Source: an uncultured Prevotellaceae bacterium
GTDB taxonomy: Bacteria; Bacteroidota; Bacteroidia; Bacteroidales; Bacteroidaceae
DNA: 58,270 nucleotides
Assembly: GCA_902768785.1 (NCBI GenBank)
Contig: CACXMM010000015.1
Location: 1 to 58,270, forward strand
Direction of reading: 5' to 3'
Positions 52,835-58,270 of the stretch are shown here, piece after piece (position 1 is the first letter of the stretch; each line of letters begins with the position of its first letter). Under the pieces are notes generated by a model, which searched no databases, was not told where the DNA came from, and saw only the letters and a list, made by a program, of their open reading frames with translations. The position numbers and the translations under genes are program-made.

Positions 52835-52842
52835 TATCTTTG
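52835..52842 (+). promoter_or_regulatory. -7 box (TATCTTTG)
   Basis: A -7 box in front of the truncated response-regulator gene; the promoter seems intact although the gene is not. Confidence 0.5.
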
Positions 52843-52866
52843 CACCCCAAAGAGCACATGTGACTT

Positions 52867-53088
52867 ATGAAAATACTTGTTGTTGACGACGAACAGGATA
52901 TCTGTGAGATACTGCAATACAACCTGGAGACTGAAGGGTTTGAGGTAATGACGGCTAATTCGGCAGAAGAAGCCCTCCAGCTCCCTTTGCATGACTTTTC
53001 GCTCATCCTGCTCGAATTGTCATCCTCGCATTACTCCTTACATTCATTTTTGCAGGACTTGGAAAGGCATGGTCAGCTCCTTCAGTAA
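52867..53088 (+). pseudogene. Truncated response regulator, cut at the phospho-acceptor
   Basis: MKILVVDDEQDICEILQYNLETEGFEVMTANSAEEAL, followed by DFSLILLE, is the N-terminal half of an OmpR-type receiver domain. Homologous sequence ends exactly where the phospho-accepting Asp (LLDxMM) should be. The frame then reads unrelated sequence (LSSSHYSLHSFLQ) to a stop. There is no DNA-binding domain. It is a remnant from a deletion or recombination at about 53019. Confidence 0.82.
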
Positions 53089-53117
53089 ATCATCAAGGGC
53101 AGTGGTTGGGTTGGTGT

Positions 53118-53720
53118 CTATTCAGTAATAGGATATTGTACCAGCAGTTTCTCGGCCAACGGGACATACCAAGTGCGGACTTCCTCTGCCGTTGGTGTGT
53201 GACCTCCTGGGAAATGGAACGACTTGCTGTAGTGCTTCAGGAAGAGCGGCTCGAAGTGTGCCAGTGTGTCCTGCTCTCCGAACAAGCCCCAGATGCGGTC
53301 TTTGGAGCAGGGATTACAAAAGCTGAATTGGATAGCCTCCAACTCGGCAAACTCATCAATCAATGTTTCGTCGATGATGAAATCCTGATTGCCATCCTTT
53401 CGTGGTGACTTGTACTGATGAGCGCCTATGCGTTGTTTTAGAAACTCAGTCATCTGGAAGTGCGGATTACCCAGCAAGGCAGGAATGCCTACAACAGGAG
53501 CCAGCATCTGTGCATAGAACGAGCCACAGCTATTGCCTATCAGCAGGTCGGGCTTTTCACGGTCGATCAACTCTCTGACAAAGCGGAGAGCCTCCTTCGG
53601 ATGCATCGGCAGGTCGGGCGTAAGCACCTCTGCGCGTCCCACAAATGATTCGCGCAATGCCAGAGCCGGCACACATTGGCCACTTGCAAAGAAGCCGTGA
53701 AGAAACAGTATCTTTTTCAT
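53118..53720 (-). CDS. YqiA-like alpha/beta-fold esterase
   Basis: 200 aa from the ATG at 53720. MKKILFLHGFFASGQ gives the oxyanion HGF motif. The nucleophile elbow is LLIGNSCGSFYAQ, the acid GEQD, and the His FPGGHTPT. This layout fits the UPF0227/YqiA group of small esterases. A minus-strand TAACTTTG (53888-53895) lies upstream. Confidence 0.85.
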   Translation of the reverse strand: MKKILFLHGFFASGQCVPALALRESFVGRAEVLTPDLPMHPKEALRFVRELIDREKPDLLIGNSCGSFYAQMLAPVVGIPALLGNPHFQMTEFLKQRIGAHQYKSPRKDGNQDFIIDETLIDEFAELEAIQFSFCNPCSKDRIWGLFGEQDTLAHFEPLFLKHYSKSFHFPGGHTPTAEEVRTWYVPLAEKLLVQYPITE

Positions 53721-54088
53721 ATCCACTCAAAGTCCTCCTTGCCAGCACTAATCTCAAAGCGACATTTGAAAATGCCTAAATCCATCTTTGTATAACCAAT
53801 CATCGTGATTATAAATTTGGGTAGTCTGTAACCGTTTTGCCTGTTGAGGGCGGCAAGACAATCTCGGCGACTCCTTCAAAGGCGATGCAAAGTTACGCAT
53901 TTTCCTTGGAATAAACTTAAAGTATGTCGTAAAATAGTCTGTTCTGATAAACTATACTGCATCGACCGACAATAAGAGTTCGCGTAGTGTCATATCCATG
54001 TCCAACTAATAAAAACACTTAAACGTACTCAATGACCCTGAGTCTTTCCCGTGGTAATATAAACTATACGATAAAAGGCAACGAAGGC
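53721..54088. other. Intergenic region
   Basis: Nothing coding is seen. It contains the minus-strand -7 box TAACTTTG at 53888-53895, which serves the esterase gene with a leader of about 160 nt. Confidence 0.5.
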
Positions 54089-54670
54089 ATGATGAAAGTT
54101 ATCATACTCAACGGCAGTCCAAAAGCCAAAGGCAATACTGCCTCAGCCCTGCGTGAGGCTGAGCATATCCTACAGGAACAAGGTATTGATACAGAATGGA
54201 TACATGTGGGACATCTGCAGATAGCTGGTTGCGTAGCTTGTAACAGATGTTGGAAGACGGGTATTTGCAAGTTCGGTGATATCGTCAACGAAATTTCCGA
54301 CAAGATGCGCGAGGCAGATGGTATTCTCATTGGCTCACCCGTCTATTTCGCTTCACCCAATGGCACGCTGATTTCACTGCTCGACCGTCTCTTCTACTCA
54401 AATCTGCATACTGACTGGAGCATGAAGGTGGGAGCATCAGTAAGTATTGCCCGCCGTGGAGGGTCAACGTCTACGATGGACGTGATGAACAAGTATTTCC
54501 TGAAATCCAACATGCCTGTTGTACCATCGCAGTATTGGGGCATCGCCCATGGTACCACTCCTGGTGAAGTCATACAGGATGAGGAGGGAATGCAGACCAT
54601 GCGGCAGCCGCAACCGCCTCTTCTCAGAGCAACGCACCCTTCATCATCACTAACGAGACCACGACGCTGA
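54089..54670 (+). pseudogene. NAD(P)H-dependent FMN reductase, C-terminus replaced
   Basis: From the ATG at 54089 (or 54092): MKVIILNGSPKAKGNT is the FMN-binding start of flavodoxin-like reductases, then CVACNRCWKTGICKFGD (Cys pair found in this group) and GILIGSPVYFASPNGTLISLLDR. Homology runs to GEVIQDEEGMQTMR (about 54602) and then becomes QPQPPLLRATHPSSSL, which is the next gene fragment in the wrong frame. About 25-30 C-terminal residues are missing relative to the family. It may be partly functional, but is most simply a truncated gene. Confidence 0.78.
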
Positions 54671-55584
54671 AGGCTGGCGACGGCGCAGGCACCTTCTACT
54701 ACGTGCCGACAGGTGCCACAGTCACCATCAATGGCACATTGACTATTACTCCGAACGAGGGCGCCACCAGTCCGAAAGTCACCATCCTCCTGGGCGATGG
54801 TTCAGGTCTTAATGTCGAGGCTATTTCCGGCAGCGGTTGCAGCCCCGCTAAGAGTTTCAAATTCACTTACAAGCGTTCATTCACTGAGAAAGTAGCTTCA
54901 ACCGTCTGTCTGCCGTTTAATGATTATGCCCCAGGCAGCGAGGGTACGTACTACACCTTTACGGCAATCGACAAGACGACAAGTCCTTGGACGGTGACGA
55001 TGACAGAGAATACAGTCACTCCACTTGAAGCCAACAAGCCGTATTTGTTCATGCCTGCAGCGACAGGTGAACTGTCATTTACAGGTACAGCAACGTCTTT
55101 CGAGCCTTCGAGCATTGAAGTGAATGACCCTGTTGTAGATGGTGGCAAGTGGAACCTTATCGGAACATACGAGTATTGTTGTTGGAACGAATATAACAAC
55201 ACGAACGAGATAGGCTCGGTATATGGTTTCGCAGCAGGACCTTACAGTGGTGACGGCCATACCATCAATCCTGGCGATTTCGTGAAGGCTGCATCAGGTG
55301 CAGACATTCCTTCGTTCTGTGCCTACCTGAAATACACCGCTCCTGTTAATTCGGTTACACGAAATAGACGTGCAGCAGACGAAGAGGTTCTGCCTTCAAG
55401 ATTGTCGGTAAGTCTCGTGAATGCTGACGGCATCGCAACGGCCATTGGTACGATGGACACCAATACGGGCGAAGTCCGCTTCGACAGCGATGCTTGGTAC
55501 AGCATTGACGGTAGCCGTCTCAATGGCAAACCTGCTCAGAAAGGTGTGTATATCAATCATGGTAAAATAGTAATTGTAAAGTAA
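54601..55584 (+). pseudogene. C-terminal fragment of a secreted protein with Prevotella-type tail
   Basis: This frame has no start codon and begins at the junction with the FMN reductase (AAATASSQSNAPFIITNETTTLKAG). It continues as a beta-rich secreted-protein end (GDGAGTFYYVPTGATVTING, FTYKRSFTEKVASTVCLPFND). It finishes with WYSIDGSRLNGKPAQKGVYI, the same tail as in the M6 peptidase. The N-terminal part and signal peptide are missing. An internal GTG (54703) is a poor start. It is interpreted as the surviving 3' end of a large cell-surface gene. Confidence 0.8.
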
Positions 55585-55931
55585 GGAGGACACTATACAA
55601 CTATCATTGTTCTAATCATATCCAGAACTGGGGCCTACATCACATTTTGACTGTCAGACTTGGTGTTTTCCCGTTTTCCCGTTTCGTCATGTGGTTTTAA
55701 GTACGGGAAAACGTCATGGTCCGGCAGGGTGCGTAGGGTGGGGGAGCTGTTATAGTTAGTTCTTTCAGTATTGCCAATGATTAATAATGATTATTTGTAC
55801 AAAAGTTCTGCTTTGAGTCACAAGAAATAATGATTTCCCAAGAGCGATTTACCGATTTTTGAGTATTGTCAGTTGTCTATATTCGTCGTACCTTTGCAAC
55901 CGGAAGTTATCAACTATTATTATTTGAAGGT
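55585..55931. other. Intergenic region with 27-bp repeat copy 4
   Basis: 55665-55689 is copy 4 of the repeat (25 of 27 bp, inverted relative to copy 1), with the same right flank (TGTGGTTTT) as copy 2. It is followed by CCGGCAGGGTGCG...GGGTGGGGGAGC, shared with 47632-47660. TACCTTTG at 55889-55896 precedes the methyltransferase. Confidence 0.7.
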
Positions 55932-56546
55932 ATGAAGAATTTTTTCAAGGATTTTTTCAGTCAGTGTGCACGTCCAGAAGGGTTTCTTGGGCGTTGCATG
56001 CTGCGCTTCATGAATTTCGGCCACGCCCCACTCACCAACTGGGGACTTGACCATGTATCGTTCCGCGACGGAATGACGATGCTCGACATCGGCTGCGGCG
56101 GTGGTGCCACGCTGAAGCGTCTGCTCAAGAGAAGTCCAGGCGGTAAGGTCTATGGCATAGATATCTCCGAGGAAAGTGTCGCCAAGGCGCGGAACGTGAA
56201 CAAGCAGCTGCTGGGCTGTCAGGTCTTCGTGGAACAGGGCTCAGCCGACAGTCTGCCATGGGAGAAACAGATGTTCGATGTGGTGACAGCTGTGGAGACC
56301 GTCTATTTCTGCCCTGATCTGCCGAAATGTTTTCAGGAAGTGAAACGTGTGCTGAAGCCTGGCGGACAGTTTGCCATCATGCTGGAAGTGATAGAAGGTG
56401 ATTCCATGTGGACGAATGTCGTTGAGGGGATGGCGGTCTATTCGCCTGAACAATTGAAAGACATGCTGGAACAGGCGGGCTTCAGCGATGTGGAGGTATT
56501 CAGGAAGAAACCGTCGTATGCAACTATCAAAGGAATACAGAAATGA
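55932..56546 (+). CDS. Class I SAM-dependent methyltransferase
   Basis: 204 aa from the ATG at 55932. SAM-binding motif I is MLDIGCGGGATL, followed by VYGIDISEESVAKAR, FDVVTAVETVYFCPD and VLKPGGQFAIM. The type (Methyltransf_11) covers many small-molecule and cofactor methylases; the substrate is not evident. A longer in-frame extension upstream would start before the -7 box TACCTTTG (55889-55896) and was not used. Confidence 0.9.
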   Translation: MKNFFKDFFSQCARPEGFLGRCMLRFMNFGHAPLTNWGLDHVSFRDGMTMLDIGCGGGATLKRLLKRSPGGKVYGIDISEESVAKARNVNKQLLGCQVFVEQGSADSLPWEKQMFDVVTAVETVYFCPDLPKCFQEVKRVLKPGGQFAIMLEVIEGDSMWTNVVEGMAVYSPEQLKDMLEQAGFSDVEVFRKKPSYATIKGIQK

Positions 56547-56648
56547 AAGACATCAGGAGATACCCATCCCACAGTGGATGCAGCTTCCAGGCATGCTGAC
56601 GGGTGTGGGAATCATTTACGGAAAGAAATAATAGTAAAGAAAGCAATT

Positions 56649-56820
56649 ATGGAAAAGAAAACAAAGATCATTGTATTGTGGTTGCTGACCATCTGCGGAT
56701 TTGCCGCTCATTCCATTTGTGACGTGTTGCCCATGTTCTGGGGCAAGAATATGGCTGTTGTTGCAACCGACGGCCACATTGACCAGGGCATGATCGTGTT
56801 CATGATAGTTAATCAAGATA
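56649..56820 (+). pseudogene. Truncated membrane protein
   Basis: MEKKTKIIVLWLLTICGFAAHSICDVLPMFWGKN is a clean N-terminal membrane helix and loop, continuing to DQGMIVFMI. After about 56815 the frame changes character (VNQDIFNSSNHLLEQLFF) and runs into the promoter of the next genes. A natural protein would continue with more helices. It is interpreted as a 3'-truncated gene; the family was not named. Confidence 0.6.
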
Positions 56821-56914
56821 TTTTTAACAGTTCAAATCATCTTTTGGAACAGCTTTTTTTCATAAGCTTATTACTATTTATGAGCAAAATTGTGGAAATA
56901 AGCACACTTTTGAG

Positions 56915-56922
56915 TACCTTTG
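56915..56922 (+). promoter_or_regulatory. -7 box (TACCTTTG) of the DUF1294/flavin reductase unit
   Basis: TACCTTTG with flanks nearly identical to 29098-29138 (GAGTACCTTTGC... TTTAATAAGAATTGTGAAAT). Confidence 0.6.
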
Positions 56923-56943
56923 CCGAAAGTTTTAATAAGAATT

Positions 56944-57060
56944 GTGAAATGGACCAAAGAGGCTTTCAAAGCTTACCTTTCTTGTCTGCATCAGTTCTAC
57001 CTGTTTGGAACTTCTATGCAGTTGAACAGGATTGGCTATCACATGACGAAATTGAATTGA
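56944..57060 (+). CDS. Possible 38-aa protein upstream of DUF1294
   Basis: A GTG-started frame (VKWTKEAFKAYLSCLHQF... ending HMTKLN) follows the -7 box at 56915 and stops 3 nt before the DUF1294 start. The spacing is operon-like and the composition is protein-like, but it could be a gene remnant. No family is recognised. Confidence 0.3.
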   Translation: MKWTKEAFKAYLSCLHQFYLFGTSMQLNRIGYHMTKLN

Positions 57061-57063
57061 CAG

Positions 57064-57354
57064 ATGGGAGAACATAGCATATTAAATATGGCCCCTGTGT
57101 ACCTTCTTGCCATCAATGTGGTCACATTCCTTATGTATGGTTTTGATAAATGGAAGGCCAGGAAGGCGAAATGGCGCATCAGGGAAGCCTCATTGTTATT
57201 ACTGGCACTATTGGGTGGCAGTATAGGAGCGTGGTTGGGAATGGGCGTCTGGCATCATAAGACCCAGCATAAGAAGTTCAGGTATGGCGTACCTGCCATC
57301 ATTATTGTTCAACTCGCAATAATCGTCTATCTTTTAATAACAAATACAATATGA
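57064..57354 (+). CDS. DUF1294 membrane protein
   Basis: 96 aa. Three hydrophobic segments (PVYLLAINVVTFLMYGFDKWKA, SLLLLALLGGSIGAWLGMGVWHHKTQHKKF, VPAIIIVQLAIIVYLLI). The DUF1294 signature FxxYGxDKxxA and GGSxGAxxGMxxxxHKTxHxxF is present. Inner-membrane, function unknown. It overlaps the flavin reductase start by 4 nt. Confidence 0.93.
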   Translation: MGEHSILNMAPVYLLAINVVTFLMYGFDKWKARKAKWRIREASLLLLALLGGSIGAWLGMGVWHHKTQHKKFRYGVPAIIIVQLAIIVYLLITNTI

Positions 57355-57914
57355 AAAGTTTTAAGTCTACAGCGTGGATCCTTCCACAACCCGTGCTGAT
57401 TATCGGCACTTATGATAAGAACGGTAAGCCCAATGCAATGAACGCTGCTTGGGGAGGTCAGTGGGATATGCACGAAATCATTATCTCACTCGGTTCTCAT
57501 GCTACAACAGACAACCTTGCTGAAAATCCTGCATTTACGGTTACTTTCGCCACTGCTGACACCATGATAGCCTCTGACTATGTAGGTATCGTTAGCGGTA
57601 GGAATACACCCGACAAGATGGAGAAGGCTGGCTGGACTGTAGAAAAGGCTCCGAATGTCAATGCTCCCGTTTTCAAAGAGTTCCCAATGACGCTTGAATG
57701 TCGGGTGAAGCAGAAGATAGACGAGAGTGAGACAGGTTATTATCTCGTCGCAGAAATCGTCAACATCCTCTGTGATGAAAAGTACTTGGCAGAAGATGGC
57801 AAACCTGATGTGGAGAAAATGGAACTTATCACATTCGACCCAGTACACCACACTTACATTCAGTTGGGAAAGACTGTTGGTAATGCTTTCTCTGATGGCA
57901 AACAGTTGAAATGA
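57351..57914 (+). CDS. Flavin reductase family protein
   Basis: 187 aa. MKSFKSTAWILPQPVLIIGTYDKNGKPNAMNAAWGGQWD and SLGSHATTDNLAENPAFTVTFA are typical of the FMN-binding split-barrel flavin reductase-like family (PF01613). The 4-nt overlap with DUF1294 shows co-translation. The physiological electron acceptor is not known. Confidence 0.92.
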   Translation: MKSFKSTAWILPQPVLIIGTYDKNGKPNAMNAAWGGQWDMHEIIISLGSHATTDNLAENPAFTVTFATADTMIASDYVGIVSGRNTPDKMEKAGWTVEKAPNVNAPVFKEFPMTLECRVKQKIDESETGYYLVAEIVNILCDEKYLAEDGKPDVEKMELITFDPVHHTYIQLGKTVGNAFSDGKQLK

Positions 57915-58005
57915 GCATATGCCGAGATTATGAGAAAAATATCATTTTCAATACTATTGTTCTTCTAGTCACAGACTGCACAATTGGCAGCATCAGGAAT
58001 TACTA

Positions 58006-58185
58006 ATGTTTAATCAAGTTAAAAAAATTGTCAGTAAAGTTTATCGTAGTTTAAAATCGATGCCATCTTGTCCTCCAACGGAAGCCAATTTGTCATTCGG
58101 CACGTTTGTTGCACCAGCGTTTAGTGAGAGCTGGAGCTTAGGCGAAGGCAATCAAGCAACATACGTTCAACTAAAATATAATTAG
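58006..58185 (+). CDS. Possible 59-aa protein upstream of Hsp20
   Basis: An ATG-started frame (MFNQVKKIVSKVYRSLKSM...) ends with a TAG that overlaps the AGGAGGT of the next gene. This is the position of a coupled upstream gene, but no family is recognised and it may be leader sequence. Confidence 0.25.
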   Translation: MFNQVKKIVSKVYRSLKSMPSCPPTEANLSFGTFVAPAFSESWSLGEGNQATYVQLKYN

Positions 58186-58197
58186 GAGGTATTGATT

Positions 58198-58270
58198 ATG
58201 TTACCAGTAATGTTTAAAAACAGTTGGTTCCCAACAGTATTTGACGATTTCCTGAACACTGATTTCATGC
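58198..58270 (+). CDS. Hsp20 small heat-shock protein, N-terminus (runs off window)
   Basis: Preceded by a strong AGGAGGT (58184-58190), 7 nt before the ATG. MLPVMFKNSWFPTVFDDFLN followed by TDFM is the characteristic start of Bacteroidetes Hsp20/alpha-crystallin proteins. The alpha-crystallin domain lies outside the window. Confidence 0.75.
   Translation, partial: MLPVMFKNSWFPTVFDDFLNTDFM

Noticed and set aside
1-58270. tRNA, rRNA, CRISPR arrays and known insertion sequences
   Set aside because: None recognised on reading; no transposase or integrase gene and no regularly spaced repeat-spacer array was seen.

Overview
The window looks like a chromosomal segment of a Bacteroidales bacterium, most likely a Prevotella-type gut or rumen species. 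The evidence is internal. Many genes are preceded by TAnnTTTG boxes (TATCTTTG, TACCTTTG, TAACTTTG), the -7 element of Bacteroidetes promoters. There is a BspA-like leucine-rich-repeat protein and a set of secreted proteins with a Prevotella-style C-terminal tail. There is also a VirE-N/DUF3987 protein, an HU-like protein followed by a 'smalltalk' micropeptide, and arabinoxylan-degrading enzymes. No rRNA, tRNA or CRISPR array was recognised.

Layout. 0-4.4 kb: a Cys-rich protein fragment at the edge, a truncated BspA-like protein, a P-loop protein, a repeat-rich intergenic zone and a broken Fic gene. 4.5-9.4 kb: a His-rich Zn/Cd P-type ATPase with a palindromic operator region, then the anaerobic ribonucleotide reductase pair nrdD-nrdG. 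9.7-18.8 kb: mostly secreted proteins (M6 peptidase, alpha/beta hydrolase, EEP phosphodiesterase, beta-barrel, Big_2 protein). 18.8-35.5 kb: carbohydrate and housekeeping functions. These are a GH43 lipoprotein, a SpoIIE phosphatase/anti-sigma/STAS partner-switching pair, a TlpA-like protein, a flavodoxin, MurQ, a Y-family polymerase with a YolD-like partner, a CE1 feruloyl-esterase-like enzyme, an aldo/keto reductase, a retropepsin-like protein, a GH51 arabinofuranosidase and a DUF1593 protein. GH43, CE1 and GH51 together suggest use of feruloylated arabinoxylan.

35.7-50.5 kb is an accessory island. It carries a five-gene minus-strand operon ending in a primase-helicase-like VirE-N/DUF3987 protein. 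Next comes a three-gene operon (unknown protein, alternative sigma-70 factor, AAA+ ATPase), then a WYL regulator with a PD-(D/E)XK nuclease, a HigBA-type toxin-antitoxin pair, an AlbA_2/Schlafen-like protein, the HU-like protein and smalltalk. A 27-bp sequence occurs in inverted copies at both edges of the 35.7-47.5 kb part, and again near 47.6 and 55.7 kb. The sigma/AAA+ triad and the five-gene DUF3987 operon are the best candidates for undescribed systems.

50.6-58.3 kb mixes intact genes (DUF362, two lipoproteins, YqiA-like esterase, methyltransferase, DUF1294, flavin reductase, start of an Hsp20) with several gene fragments: a response regulator cut at its phospho-acceptor, an FMN reductase joined out of frame to an adhesin tail, and a truncated membrane protein.

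A cross-cutting feature is heptanucleotide tandem repeats of unrelated sequence at six places, three of them inside the P-type ATPase gene and one inside the DUF3987 gene. Changes in unit number there would shift the reading frame.
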